Of a stretch of 64,000 nucleotides of DNA, positions 52,701 through 64,000 are shown one piece after another (position 1 is the first letter of the stretch; each line of letters opens with the position of its first letter). The notes under the pieces were generated by a model. The model saw nothing but the letters and a program-made list of their open reading frames with translations, ran no database searches and had not been told where the DNA came from. The translations under genes were made by a program, and so were the position numbers. This DNA comes from Paratinospora sagittata (lineage: Eukaryota > Streptophyta > Magnoliopsida > Ranunculales > Menispermaceae). Where the stretch lies: the NCBI GenBank assembly GCA_035771175.1, contig CM069598.1:7347413-7411412 (forward strand). Direction: 5' to 3'.

Positions 52701-55660
52701 ATCTCTTTGCTGGTCCATTTCAGACGGTGTTGGTCTACTTGGAGGGACAATAAATCATTTTGCTGATCGCAATGACCCTCCAAAGGTCGGACAAATTTCC
52801 TCGATCATTTCTACTTGTTCAAAATGACTAATTTCCTTTTGTTCCATCAAATCAGTACTATCATGAGAAGCAAGAAAATTGAGATGGATGACCGAATTAA
52901 TTAGGAAAGATAAAAGAAATCAGCAAATCTAGTAAAATGTGATAAATCCCCAATAGGAAATATAATGAAGACTGATGGAATCAACAAACTTCTTCCATGT
53001 CCGGATTTATTTAACCTATTTGTACACGGCTAGCCCCAAGCCTTGATGATGAGGTTGTAGGTAACAGTTGGTGTAAAACTTCATCAGATAGTTTTTAAAC
53101 ATGAATAATAAGCAGAAATAGCTACACTTTTTGTTTAATGAGGTTTATCCATCTAGATAGGGATGAATTGTCTGATAGAGTCTACTCAACCAATTTGCAG
53201 GTTTTGGTGTGCACTCACTTGACTGAGATATTCAATGAGTGTTGCTTGCTCAAGGTTTTCATAATTAACTTTCATTATTGAAAATTTTCTTGATAAATTC
53301 GATTATACTGGGAATATGGTGTCATATTTAATTAATTTAACCAATTATTCATGTTGTCAGACACAGAAAATAAAGTTTTACACCATGAGTGTTTTGAACT
53401 CTAACAGCAACTGTACAGAAGGCGAGGACATTGTATTCCTATATCGGTATATGCTCATTGCCTGCTGATCTTATTCGTGTGAAGGAAACTTGTGGTATCA
53501 ATTAACCAGAGATTTTTTACCTGTACCCGTGGTGTGCAATATTCCTTGTGGTATTTAGCATATAGGAGTTGGAGCAGACAAATGGTCCCACACTCCCAAC
53601 TTGGAGGTCTCCCACCAAATTATCAACCTTGTTGTATAACTAACATTGCAATTTACAAGTTCCCACCTGGCTTCCAGGATCACTACTGTGGCCTAATGGA
53701 AATCCTTGTTATGGTACAAAGCAAGGTTGTTATGGATACCATATAACAAGCCCCAGCTGGGAGATCTCCTTGAAAAATTTATCATCCTTATTTGCTATCA
53801 AACATGCATTACTTTCCAAAAGAAGATCCCAAACTCTACTCAGGGATTCCATTAAGTTGGTTCTTTAAGTGCAGTCTTTGAATTGTTAATTAGTTAGCAT
53901 ATTCTCCTAAAAACCCAGGGTCCTAGGATTATCTTATTGTTTACATATGCTCTATAACTAAGTCTACCATATCTCTTTACTGGTTGAATCTCCTATCTGG
54001 ATTCTCTTTTGAAAAAAAATAATTATTCTCACACAGGCTTGTTCCTGGAAATTCACACCTGAGCTATGGTAAGCACAAGTTTATTTGCATCAAGTTGGTG
54101 ATATATTCTATTTTAGATTTGTATTTAACTCTCCATTTTGCAGGGCTGCATTGTGCTCTCCTTGCTGGTAAGTCTCATGAACTCAAATTGGGTTTAAAAT
54201 GTACTCTTTATTCCAGTCTTAGTTCTGTAGTAGATGATAAGTTGTTTCTTTTAAGAGTTATCATTTCCTTGTTTTTGTTCTTTCAACTCTTCACCATGCA
54301 AGGATGGATTCATGTTTCATTAATATGTTGCTGAATACTCTTAACACATTCTTACAATTGTACTATCTCAATCAAAAGAAAGAACATGAGCTGATAATGA
54401 AACTCTAATTTATGGGGCAGAAATATAATAAAAAGGCATAATAATTAAAAAACATGCAATTGTTTCTTACTGTTAAGTTTGTAATCATTAAGTTTGCACC
54501 CACAAGCCGCCTTATCAACAACCAATTTGTAGCTGCATGGTGGAATGTTAGCATTCTCCACTTGGGTTCTAGAGAAGTATGATTGGGTCAGAAGTGTTTC
54601 CTTTGTCAACATAACCCCCCATAAAGTATCTGGCACACATAGGCATGACTGATAGCGAAAGAAGAGCAAAAATGGTTTTGCAACATGACAAGACTAACTG
54701 ATTAGTTGGTCCAAAATATGTAGTTTGTTCTAGTTGCTATGCTGTACAAGACCTACTTCCACAAATAATTATGTTTTAGTTCAGTTGCATAACCCTTAAA
54801 GAGTAGACCTGTCAATACACAAGAAACAATGTATGTTGATAAGTGATTAAGTGTAATGCTTGTTTTATGAGATAAGATGGGATTTGAACAGTTGTCGTTC
54901 TTATATCCTGTGTCAAAACCATTGAACTCGTTGTCAATCTCTCAAGTCTCAACTAATCACTTGTGTCCCTTTATCATCATATGAAAAATGCTAAACAATA
55001 AAAGGAGATAAGATTAAAGAAAATTGAATTGCTGTCTCCAACAAGGCCTCACTTTATATATGGTAAAAGATTTTGTATTTATGTTGAGTGGCTTTTTTCC
55101 ATTACAAGGATCCATCTAGAAAGGAAAATATGCTGTGACTAGATGGGATCACTTGCATTTCACTTTCCGAGAATTTAATGAGATGAATACCATCACTCAT
55201 CAGTTCCATTTTCTTGTACTTTGGAGGTTTTCTTCAATAATGGGCAGGCTATTCCATGTTTGCACGACGAATGTCACTGATATTTTTTCAATTGACGGAT
55301 GAAAAACTCAGTTTTCGTCATTTTTAAATGCTGCTACATAGGTAGATTTGGTTACTAACACATTGATTTTATAGGTGTGCCTGAGGAAGTTATCAAGAGA
55401 GCGGCATCCGTTTTGATGGCCATTGAAACAAATGAACAAGTAGAGCGTTTATGCAATGAGAAAATATTAGCCACGGACAAGCAATATGAGGTGTTCCCAA
55501 GTAGATGTTTAAGAGTATAAATTCTTGCAATGTAATCTTTTTTAACAATAGTTTTGACATGCTTTTCCTAATCTAATGGCAGGATGCAGTGGATAAGTTG
55601 TTAGCATTTGATGCTTCCAAGGGTGATCTAACCCGCTTCTTCCAAGAAATTTTTCCTTGA
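37796..55660 (+). CDS. MSH5: MutS homologue 5 (meiotic crossover protein)
   Basis: Pairs with MSH4 as MutS-gamma to stabilise recombination intermediates and promote interfering meiotic crossovers in the nucleus. Exons: 37796-37831, 38334-38365, 38948-39042, 39330-39410, 39493-39562, 40353-40416, 40857-41011, 41158-41259, 41342-41369, 41451-41482, 41588-41645, 41810-41896, 42299-42355, 42582-42683, 43158-43202, 43819-43896, 47602-47652, 47745-47826, 49659-49729, 49843-49942, 50084-50180, 50292-50381, 50488-50552, 50628-50686, 52032-52108, 52212-52298, 52557-52618, 52724-52785, 53201-53254, 53361-53446, 54037-54068, 54144-54167, 55375-55490, 55583-55660; 2415 nt, 804 residues, in phase. The N-terminal mismatch-binding domain of MutS is absent, as in all MSH5. 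ATPase motifs are intact: Walker A GPNYSGKS (567-574), STFMIDL (620-626), Walker B LCLLDEF (641-647) and H681 in VCTHLTE. Length fits Arabidopsis MSH5. Intron 11 looks U12-type; intron 16 (3.7 kb) carries retroelements. No break seen. Confidence 0.95.
40300..40325. repeat. (CTT)n microsatellite
   Basis: About eight CTT units in MSH5 intron 5, just before the acceptor of exon 6; it forms part of a pyrimidine-rich tract there. Confidence 0.85.
41646..41809 (+). other. U12-type (minor spliceosome) intron, MSH5 intron 11
   Basis: The donor after ...AACACT reads GTATCCTTT, an exact match to the U12-type 5' splice-site consensus for GT-AG introns. Near the 3' end TTTCTTAAA (41792-41800) resembles the U12 branch-site consensus TTCCTTAAC and lies about 10 nt before the AG at 41808-41809, the short spacing these introns need. 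No long pyrimidine tract is present. The intron is 164 nt and in phase 0. Confidence 0.78.
44243..46150 (-). mobile_element. Long LTR of a truncated retrotransposon in MSH5 intron 16
   Basis: Read on the minus strand the block starts TGTTGGCCTAAGTGG and ends CTTGGGTGTTTGACA, so it has TG...CA ends. Directly outside its start (46151-46172) the minus strand reads AAGAGGGAGTATTGGAAATA, a polypurine-tract-like sequence as found before the 3' LTR of plant copia elements. A TATA-like CTATAAATACAAG lies inside near 45130 on the same strand. The part near 44530-44700 has tandem units of roughly 35-40 bp built on GCGGGCTAAGGA and GAACCACTTGTTC. No gag or pol coding remains, and flanking 5-mers (GATAT, TATAT) are not convincing target duplications. 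Best read as a 3' LTR with a stub of internal sequence. Confidence 0.68.
46501..46674 (+). mobile_element. Full-length Au-like SINE with target-site duplications
   Basis: It has a degenerate A box near its start, a B box GTCATGAGTTCGAGTC, the body GAAAACAACCTCTTATGG...GGTAAGGTTGCTTACAATAGA, CCGACCTTTCCTCAGAACCCTGCCCAT, and the terminal TTTCATGCACCGGGCAACCC followed by short T. This follows the Au SINE layout. It is flanked by 19-bp direct repeats, TTACTTGTAACCAGCAAAA (46482-46500) and TTACTTGTAACCAACAAAA (46675-46693), differing at one base. It lies in MSH5 intron 16, sense to the gene. Confidence 0.88.
46975..47022. repeat. Exact 24-bp tandem duplication
   Basis: Two identical units, 46975-46998 and 46999-47022, each starting ATCTAAATCTTACTTGG and ending AGGAGGG, in MSH5 intron 16 between two SINE copies. 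Confidence 0.88.
47076..47185 (+). mobile_element. 3'-truncated Au-like SINE
   Basis: It has an A box region CCTTGATGCAATGGTTGCC, a B box GGTCATGGGTTTGAGTCC, then AACAACCTCTTCATTG and GGTAAGGTTACTTATATTGCCCC. Similarity to the copies at 5776 and 46501 ends near 47185, before the CCGGGC-type tail. No target duplication found. Confidence 0.72.
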
Positions 55661-56353
55661 AAGGTAGGAGTCCTTAAGCATGAAAGGCGCGTCCTCAGAA
55701 AAATATCAGGTTTTCATTTTTCAGATATCTACAGCATTATTGTTTTTGTTGAACCCAAAAGAGTGCTTTTCCATGCACTCGAGAGTGATTTGCATCTCTT
55801 TCTGAGAAATTTTTCCTTGACGGAACTCGAAAGAGCATTAAAGTGTCCTCTAAAAAGTATTTCTACTTTTGACACTGATCTGTCCAAAAAAAAAAACACA
55901 AAAAAAAATAGATGACACTTGGTAAAGCAGCTTTTCTCAAGCTTTAGGATATTTCAGTTTGAAAAGTAAAGTTGCTATTTCTTACAGCACCTAACTGAAT
56001 TCTATGTAAAAAAAATTGATTTTAACAAAATATTCTGTTGGGAAAAGTAGAAAAAAGCATTCTCCATTATTAAGAATTTATGAATAACATAATAAAGCAA
56101 TATTTTGAAGCCTTTTTTTTAAAGCAAATATTGTAGATTTTGGTCATACATTATCATCTGACCTGACACATTTATATTAGGATCCTTATTAGCTTGCCTG
56201 ACTTTTCCCTTTCAATTGATTTCAGCCGAGGGATCAACGAGTATATATGATTCTGTGACGGTGATCACACTCACAACCGCTACATACTATCACGGAAACT
56301 TTTGGTCTCCGCGTTGTGATGGTACGACTTTTGGGAGATTTACTTTACCATCA
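55661..56353. other. Short convergent spacer between MSH5 and the GDSL gene
   Basis: Only 693 bases separate the two stop codons, so the 3' UTRs of these convergent genes must both end here. It contains an imperfect repeat of the MSH5 stop region: GAAATTTTTCCTTGA recurs at about 55806-55820. No other gene is seen. Confidence 0.65.
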
Positions 56354-58861
56354 TCACATGGATACAAGCTGTCTCACATTAACAGGGAACACATACTGTT
56401 GCGGGCCGTCATAAATGGTATCCACGAACATGCTTGAAGCTGCTTCTGTTGGATGGTATAGATCCCAGAAAACATGATCTCTCCTATTGGAACAATACTT
56501 TGATATGGGAAGGCATGCAACTTTAGCGTTGTTGTTTCCCAGCCCACAGCAAGCAGATTTAACCTCAATAAACCCTACCCAAAAACAAAAAATATATAAA
56601 TATTCTATTAATCCAATCAAGCCCTTTTTTTTCTCCACTAGTAAGTATCAAATTCATTCTTACCGTAATCAGCTGGTTTTTGAATGAAGTTGAACAAGAC
56701 GCTGTAAGTGTCAAAGAAGGAAAAGTTCATGTCCTTAACCTCTGATTTCATTTCTTGCAACAGAGACTTAATACGTTCATTCAACCTACCAACCCAGTAA
56801 TTAGTCTCTTCATTGCATCCTCCAGTTTTGTTCTGGTTCCTCTGTGATGGACAACAGCCTATTATCCCAATGCCCGCTACAAAGACCTTGCGCGCACCAA
56901 GGTCATATATTTTCTGTAACAGAACAAAAAGAAAAAAAGATTGATCAACGAAAATTAACAGCTTTATTGCAAATTACAGGGCAATATCAAAATCAACGAA
57001 CAAATTACAAGGTATTTTCTGTATAAAAAAAACCTTTAACTGGCTTTTCAGAGAGGTTGTGAGCGAATCTACTAACTGCTGAGGAGAGCTATTGAGAGGG
57101 CGGGCAGAGCCTGATCTGAAGTATCCGAGGAGATCGTTGCTTCCAATAACTAAGGCGAAGAGTGATTTTGATAGATAGTTTTGGGCTGCACCAGCTCCTA
57201 GCTGCTGAACCAGCTCTCCCTGCACTCTTGTGTAGTATTCTATCTGCTTGTTCAACGTAATTGATTGACGCTGTTACCAATTCAATAAACGATTCAGTTA
57301 GAATATAATACTGGGTTTCCAGTTCTTAACCCACAAAATTCAACCTTTCTCTCTTAATAAGATTTTGGTAGATTTCTTTTGTTTTTTGTAAAGCAGTAAA
57401 ACAGATCAACTTTTATGGTTAAAGTACTCTTGATGATGCTTTATATATAGCATGGTCAAATGATATGTATGCTAGGTGCGTTGTGAGCAGTGGGTGTTTT
57501 TTTCTATCTCGTAAGGTCATGACATGGTGTATAGCCACATAAGGGGATGTGTATTTTTGGGTATATATTTTAGATGGTTATAGCATTTTTGTAAAGAAAA
57601 GAAAACATTAAAATGAAGAAAAATATATGGTCACTTACGAAGAGTCTATCTGTGCCATCCAAGATTCCGGCACCTCCGGAGGCGAAGCTGACACCTTTGA
57701 GGAAGGCCTGGCTCTTGTTGGAGGCAGATGTGAGGGAGAGATATGGTGGGGACGTTGGTAGTCCGAGTTTCATAGCTGCAGAATATCTCAAAAATCTTGA
57801 AAAAGTAACTACCAAGGCCTACCATGATAAAAGAGACAGACATAATGTACAACTTTTTTTTTTTTTTTTTTTTAATGGATAACTTTTATCCCTTTATATT
57901 TTTCTTTTTAACTTTAAAGATAAATTTAAACATTATTATTTTTTTTAATTGCTTTGGCCAGTGCTAAAAAGTTATAGAAGGCATTACCTCAACATTTTTT
58001 TGAATTCTCTGGAATCGTATATTTTCATTTAATTGGACATAGTCTAAAAGTATTGAGAAGTGTTAAATGTTGAAATTATAGAAACTAAACCAACCTACTA
58101 ATTCATGAACCAGAACAACAAGTAATGCAACATGTTATTATAAGCTGGCCAGTATTTATATACCATGATCCCAGATGGTGCCATATTAATCATCACTTTA
58201 CACAACTTCCATTTCTTAATTAGTACTACTAAATATGTCAGATTTTTTTTATTTTTTGTTTTTCCTTTGAAATCATCTGGAAAAAAAATTGTGTCAATCA
58301 CGACTATTAATACATTAGTTGACAAACGAGTGCAATGGAACGCATTATTAAAAGTAGACAAACAAAAACTATTGGGTAAATAAAGGCATATTTCCGAGGA
58401 AATTAAAGCACTGATTTGAATGGCATCGTTCTAAGATCGATATCTGAATAAATTACATGAAACATAAATCAATAAATCAGATAAGACAGTGAAAATACTG
58501 AGATTTGGTTTAATTATAAACTGTAGTAGTTATTAATCTTTCTCACCAAAAAAAGTAGTTATTAATCTCAATTAAGAAAAAACTATTGTTAAAAGTTCAT
58601 AGATCAATTATTAAGAGTACCCAGAAAATCTGCTGCATTCTTTCCATTGCTGAACCTCCCAGTTGGTTTTCTTCCCGGAAAATCCACGCCGTTGTGTGGA
58701 AAATTGGCTTTGGCAAGTGACAGCTCGAGATGATTGTTGTTGCCGACGTCGACCAGAGAGTCACCGAACACGAAAACCGCCGGCACCGTCTGGCCCACCG
58801 TCGATGAAAAGCTCAAGCAGAAGCAAAACAAAGCAAGCAGATAGAAGTAACGAGGAGCCAT
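56354..58861 (-). CDS. GDSL esterase/lipase (plant SGNH hydrolase), secreted
   Basis: Hydrolyses ester or lipid substrates, probably in the apoplast; the substrate cannot be told from sequence. Coding exons (minus strand): 58861-58621, 57775-57639, 57270-57034, 56913-56664, 56574-56354; total 1086 nt, 361 residues, in phase, with the five-exon layout usual for this family. Residues 1 to about 26 form a signal peptide ([18 protein letters not shown]). Block I is [14 protein letters not shown] with the nucleophile Ser about residue 35. Other family signs are [23 protein letters not shown] (block II glycine), [11 protein letters not shown] (block III Asn) and [12 protein letters not shown] (block V Asp and His). 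All catalytic residues are present. An ATG at 58870 in the same frame would add three residues. A TATA-like TTTATAAA is at 58936-58943. Convergent with MSH5, with no functional link evident. Confidence 0.95.
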
Positions 58862-61800
58862 TACCAGCAACTGTATATATCTCCTCCTATTCCGCTTTGC
58901 TTTCTTGGAAGAACTTTTGAACTATATGGTTGGTGTTTATAAAGTATTCATGTTATATTATGTATATATAAGAGAAATGCCAAAGGGATTGGAAATGAAG
59001 TGGGACTCACGACGAATGTGTGAAAGCAAAAGCCACACAAAGGCTGACAATTAATTAAAACCGCGTGGGAGGGATTGGCCGGAGACAAATACTACTAAGC
59101 TAGTCCTCTTCACATTTAGAATTTAGAAAATGAAAACTGACATGTAGTGCTGCAATTACACATACAGATATTATTTATTTATATTTTACTAACTAGAATT
59201 GTTGTTGGGGGATGATATGTGGTGTTACGTTCTATGCACGTTGGAGAAAGAAAAAAATAAAAATAAAAATCCTTGGATCCCATTAAATCAGGGTCAAAAT
59301 CTCAATCATTAAACTTACAAATGTTGCACTTTTATACATGTACTGACTCAAGATTGTTCTTCCATTACGTACTTGCCCTCTTGTTTCAATGAGCCGAAGT
59401 CATTGTAGAGATGACTTCTTGGCCTTTTTTAATATAAATAAAAATAAAAATGAAGAAGATGTAGATTTTAGGAGGTTATGTGAGATTAGCATCATGTTTA
59501 GAAACCCATTGTCCTGTGAAGTCAACTAATTTGTATATATAACATGTTATTTTCCCCAAAAAATTGGGATTATTATATTAATGGGGAAAACACGTTTGCA
59601 TCATTACCATTATTAGACAACAAATTAGGGTTCTTTCTTAAACTTGATGTTTGTAGATATATAATTGATATTGGCCGACAGTGCATTTAACATGAGAATC
59701 TTTTTTTTTTTTTTTCTTTTGTAAGTAAATGATATCAACAGCTATATATGTTTAGATTGAAAAAAAATGTAAACATTATGCCGATCTTGTTAATTAATTA
59801 GTATAAACTTGTTATCATCTAGAAGTGAATTTTGAAGACTAACGAGGGAGAGAGAGACCAAGTGGCTTTAGAACTTGAGGTTTCTAGTTTAACTCTTGTC
59901 TCCGTCTTATTGTAAGGGGTGAAAAGAATTAATAAGTTAGGATAGGACTTAATACCATTTTAAGAATATTGTTTGGTAATAAAATTAATTATACAACTAA
60001 CTATTAATATTGTATTTGTTATCGGATAGTAGATGGAAAATGGGTGTTTTGTAATTGGTCTCTTTTGTGTGGTGGAGGGAAAATTGAGTATCTACTTGTA
60101 AATAAAATAAAATATGTCATATCTAGTAAGAGGGTCCCTTTTGGGTGCTTTCATGTCAGACTTAAAAAAGGTGGAAGTTTTGAGGGGGGCAAGCATTCTC
60201 AAGTTTTTCCCTAAGAAAGACAATATACGCGTCAAAGCACCTCGCTTTCACAGCCTTATAAGACCCTTTTAAGGTCCTTTGGCCAGAATTAAAGGGTTTG
60301 GGTTCCGGGCAAAGATATAGGAATTGATGTTCTATTTCAATTAATGGCTAGTCCTATAGTACTCCTAATGCTAAATATAGCCATAGTTGACTGAAGGTCC
60401 TTTTCTCCTGTGATCATACCACTTGTTCCAGCGGTTTACATCCAATATTATCTTCAAGTTTAAGATTTTATACCATGAACTTGTTTATATTTGATATGCG
60501 ATTATTATTTTAATTTATATGTACCGACATAATTAAAATTTTCAAATCATTATAATGGATTAAATTGAAGTATTATTTAAGGGACTTGAATTTAACAGTA
60601 CTTCTGTTTGATTAAACATTTAATACGGGCGGGCCGGATGTTGCAAATCAATGATGTGATAAATTTATGAAGCTGACATTGATATTTATCAGTCCCCTTT
60701 TGGGACCTATTAGATCTCTCCCAATATAAGCAAAGCTTTCCGGCTTGTTCATCATGATATAATGTTCAATTCCTCTCACCTTGATAGCTTTGTGTTATAA
60801 AACAACAAAATAAAAAAGCATCCAGAGATTTGAATTTCAAAGCCTTGTCACTTCACACATTTGAACACAACGCGTTGGCATTGATATCCAGGTGTTGAAC
60901 CAATTTCTAGAGAGATCTTTCTTACTCATTTCAACTTTTCTACTGCTACGTCGGTCAAAAGTTGGGACTTGAGCATGTAAGAGTCATGGGATGCTTTCAA
61001 CTGGTGGAGCCAGCGGTTCATTCCCAACTTTACACGATGATTACAATTTTTTTTTTTTTTTTTGTTTTTTGTTGACAGTTAGTTATATAAACGGCTTCAT
61101 CGTAAAATTATATTTTTGTAAATATATCAGACATATTTCTGATCCATTAATTATTTTTGTCTATTAAAGTGTGACAGTTAAAAAAGTTGAACCTAAAACC
61201 TTTAAAATACAATAAATAATTCAACAAAGTTATTGTAGCATATATGAAAATTTTAATATTCTCTCCCACTAGAATCATATATATTCATTTGTGATAATGA
61301 ATTAGAACCATTATTCTCTATTTTATTGGATTAGTTCGTTTGTATTTAATCTGAAAAAAAGAAGTTAATGGAACTTGTCAACCTGATAAAAGATGTGAAT
61401 CTTGAGTTGGGAACTTTATTTTAGTTGAATTTTTTATCAAACAACTACCTTTTGATATTGGTTATATATCTTAAGTACGGCATCTCTCTAATACTAGCTA
61501 TCCTTGGAGTTGAGAAAGGTGAAAATACAGAGCCATGCATTGGTTGATGGCCCATTTTATCATATATATATATCACTTGCACCGGATAAGCTCTGAATGT
61601 AGAATCAATAAATATTTTCATTTGACAATCAAAATAAGTATTCTCAGTTTAACTCAACAAATAAAGTCTTTTAACCAAATAAATATTCTATATAATTTAA
61701 ATAAAAAACTACTAAAGAACCAAGAATATATATAAATTATACACCAGTTTGTTTGAGGTAATAACATTTGCAAACATAAACCAATTACAAAAATGATTTT

Positions 61801-62105
61801 TCACATTGAGGCCATCTTTTGTAGTAAATGGCTCATGCCATGGAAATTTCATTTTCATTTTGAAGGATCATAGTATATAGATCATTCCAAGAAACTAAAA
61901 TACATAAAGGTGACATTAACAAGAAAGTTTGAGCATCAGTACTCAAAAGACAACCAAAATGATAGAATTTTAATGGTTCTATACTTTCTTTTATTCTCAT
62001 TGGTAGCATAGAAAACAATGAAGATAACCTCTTTTTCATGTTCTTCAATATCTTGCAACTGCACATCTCCTTTGGTCCATCTCACACAACTCTCTTACTT
62101 CCTTC
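58862..62105. other. Divergent spacer between GDSL and RG lyase genes
   Basis: Contains both promoters. It is AT-rich with poly-T runs near 59700 and 61050. Small open frames, including one at 61833-62066 on the minus strand, show no recognisable domain. No RNA gene or clear transposon was seen. Confidence 0.55.
58936..58943 (-). promoter_or_regulatory. Putative TATA box of the GDSL lipase gene
   Basis: TTTATAAA, 75 bases upstream of the ATG at 58861. It is palindromic, so strand is set by the gene. Confidence 0.5.
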
Positions 62106-63516
62106 ATGGCAAAGAAGAGTGTGACCTTGACAACTCAAGGCTCATATGTATATTTTCTATAATCTCTGTTTTACAACTAAAAGATGGTTTTTTTTAGGTA
62201 AGAATATTGTTTCTTTTTGCAGGTTCTACTAGACAATGGTTTGGTAAAGCTTACAATATCAAAGCCAGATGGATCATTAATAGGCATACAATATGGAGGA
62301 ATGGACAATCTCTTGGATGTCAAGTTAAATTCATCTAGTAGAGGGTAGGCAATAACTTTACCTTATAAACATGTATTTACATAAATCTGCAGCAGAAACA
62401 GGGAGGAAAAAGTGATTTAACTCCCACCATATACTAAACTTTTGTCTAATCCATGAGGAAAAAAAAAATCAGGTATTGGGATATCAACTGGAACTTACCG
62501 GGCGGCCAAGATCGTTATCAGTTGTATGTTCGATCGGTTATAGTTCTTCATTTTCTTTAAACATTGTAGTTTATGTGATGTTTTAGCTTTATGTCAGCAG
62601 TTCTAAGGGAAGGTTCTTTTTATTGTATAAAACCAGATTGACGACGGCAGATTACAGCGTTGTTAATTCAAGCGACGATTGTAAAGAGATTTCATTCAGG
62701 AGGACTTTTGATCCTACTTATAAAGGCATCACATTGCCATTAAATATAGACAAGAGGTAGTGTGTTTTATAATGTGTTGCTTGGCGTTCTTGAATTACTT
62801 TTAACTATGTGATTGTTTTATTTTTTGTTATATATTTAGATTCATATTGAGGAGCGGCGTTTCAGGCTTCTATTGTTATTCTATCTACGAGCGTCCAACG
62901 AGATCACCCGCTTTTGATCTTGTGCAGACAAGAATGGTGTTTATGCTGAGAAGAGACAAGTAAATCTTGTCCTTGGTTCCATGTCTCACATTATAGTTTA
63001 TCTATACAGATCATATAAGCCAGCCCTACGTAATTGGAAAAAGGCTATGTTAACAAGTATTTGTTCGTCAAATTCATTTGCCTTAGATAGTTGAAAATTC
63101 ATGTTTAGTATTGATTGAATCATGAATTTTGCAGGTTTCATTACATGGCAATTACAGATGAAAAGCAGAGGATAATGCCAATGCCTGAGGATAGACTTCC
63201 AGGCAGATGTGAAAAGCTCATAGTTCCAGAGGCTGTTTTGCTTACAAATCCAATTAATCCAGATCTCAAAGGAGAGGTATATTAGAGGAAAATCATGATG
63301 TATGTTAAAAGTGTTTCTTTATCTTGTTTTGATGAAATTTTGCAGGTTGATGACAAGTACCAATATTCTATGGACAATAAGGATGGAGGAGTCCATGGAT
63401 GGATAAGCTCCGGCCCGATTATTGGGTTCTGGATCATTTTCCCAAGCAATGAGGCGAGAAATGGTGGACCAACCAAGCAGAATCTCACAGCCCACACTGG
63501 CCCAGCTTGCCTTGCT
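62106..63516 (+). CDS. Rhamnogalacturonan endolyase (PL4 family), 5' part only
   Basis: Cleaves rhamnogalacturonan I, the branched pectin of the cell wall, by beta-elimination. Seven exons are visible: 62106-62147, 62223-62344, 62473-62523, 62637-62756, 62840-62959, 63135-63276, 63346-63516; 768 nt, 256 codons in phase. The seventh ends at a GT donor and the intron runs past the window edge. Characteristic stretches are VLLDNGLVKLTISKPDG, IQYGGMDNLLDV, YWDINWNLPGGQDRYQLL, GFYCYSIYERP, LPGRCEKLIVPEAVLLTNP, DDKYQYSMDNKDGGVHGW and GFWIIFPSNEARNGGP, typical of plant RG lyases. The remaining catalytic-domain part and the C-terminal FnIII-like and carbohydrate-binding-like domains should lie beyond 64000. 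The start is the first ATG after an in-frame TAA at 62025-62027, so no classical signal peptide is encoded in this exon; an upstream exon cannot be excluded. Confidence 0.92.
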
Positions 63517-64000
63517 GTAAATCTTTCATGTTTTTTTTCTTCTTCTTCTCATATCTTTCAAATTGGGATATATACAATTTAATTGGCCCTCCTAAGTGAG
63601 ATACTGATTAAGAAAAAAAAAATTCTCTTTCGGTTTCTCGCATAGTTTTTGGGATAGAAATATTAGAAACCACTTGACCTATAAGTTATGGCTAATATGT
63701 AAAAAGGTTCACAACTAGATAGAGTACCAGAGGTACTCGACTAATAAAGAGAAGAAAACCACCACTCTCCACAACAACAACACATCTCACATCAAGCAAT
63801 AGTCTCCATTAAGTCTATAAGCCAATAACCAAGAACTTTGCATTAAAATTACATCATTCCACACGTCCTTCACATTCCTAGCAACACCGTAAAAAATAAG
63901 GTAATTGCGTTCCAATCAAATCATCCATAGTGTTGCAAGGTTGGCCGACCTCATAATTTTAACCTGGCTGCCTTGAATGCCTTGAATATGACTCACCAAC
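63517..64000 (+). other. Intron 7 of the RG lyase gene, cut by the window edge
   Basis: Starts with the donor GTAAATC after CTTGCT. No further exon with RG lyase similarity is found up to 64000, so the intron is at least 484 bases long. Confidence 0.75.

Noticed and set aside
53492..53746. 84-codon frame in MSH5 intron 30
   Set aside because: It lies between two well-supported MSH5 exons and shows no domain; probably intronic chance frame or decayed repeat.
1..64000. CRISPR arrays, operons, phage or bacterial defence systems
   Set aside because: The window is plainly plant nuclear DNA with spliced genes; no spaced direct repeats or prokaryotic gene arrangement is present.

Overview
This window is nuclear DNA of a flowering plant, most likely a eudicot. 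It is AT-rich, its genes are split into many short exons by GT-AG introns, and introns and spacers carry plant-type transposons: an Au-type SINE family, hAT and MITE elements, and LTR fragments. The gene set (GARP factor with EAR motifs, SKU5-like protein, GDSL lipase, PL4 rhamnogalacturonan lyase, glycine-rich wall protein, MSH5) is also plant-specific in character. I cannot name the species. No operons, CRISPR arrays, rRNA or tRNA genes were seen.

Layout, left to right. 93-509 (-): small secreted glycine-rich protein. 2123-16819 (-): Rab3GAP catalytic-subunit homologue, 14 coding exons, 666 codons; its largest intron holds a hAT-type element with a solo LTR nested inside it. 18722-23433 (-): GARP/G2-like MYB-related transcription factor, 6 exons, 339 residues; intron 3 holds a MITE cluster. 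27077-31383 (-): SKU5-similar multicopper-oxidase-like protein, 8 exons, 541 residues. 31384-37795: 6.4 kb spacer with several MITE-like repeats and one unexplained GC-richer block. 37796-55660 (+): meiotic MutS homologue MSH5, 34 exons, 804 residues, with an apparent U12-type intron and a retroelement-filled intron 16. 56354-58861 (-): GDSL esterase/lipase, 5 exons, 361 residues, convergent with MSH5. 62106 to beyond 64000 (+): rhamnogalacturonan endolyase, first 7 exons (256 codons), cut by the window edge.

Exon models were built by hand from splice signals, reading frame and family similarity. In all five complete multi-exon genes the joined exons keep frame and sum to a multiple of three, which supports the boundaries; UTRs were not mapped. 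The genes are not a cluster. Four (glycine-rich protein, SKU5-like, GDSL lipase, RG lyase) suggest extracellular or wall work, one acts in membrane traffic, one in transcription and one in meiotic recombination. I found no convincing previously undescribed system. The most interesting items are the U12-type intron in MSH5, the nested hAT/LTR insertion, the SINE with near-perfect target-site duplications, and a palindromic site II motif in the MSH5 promoter.
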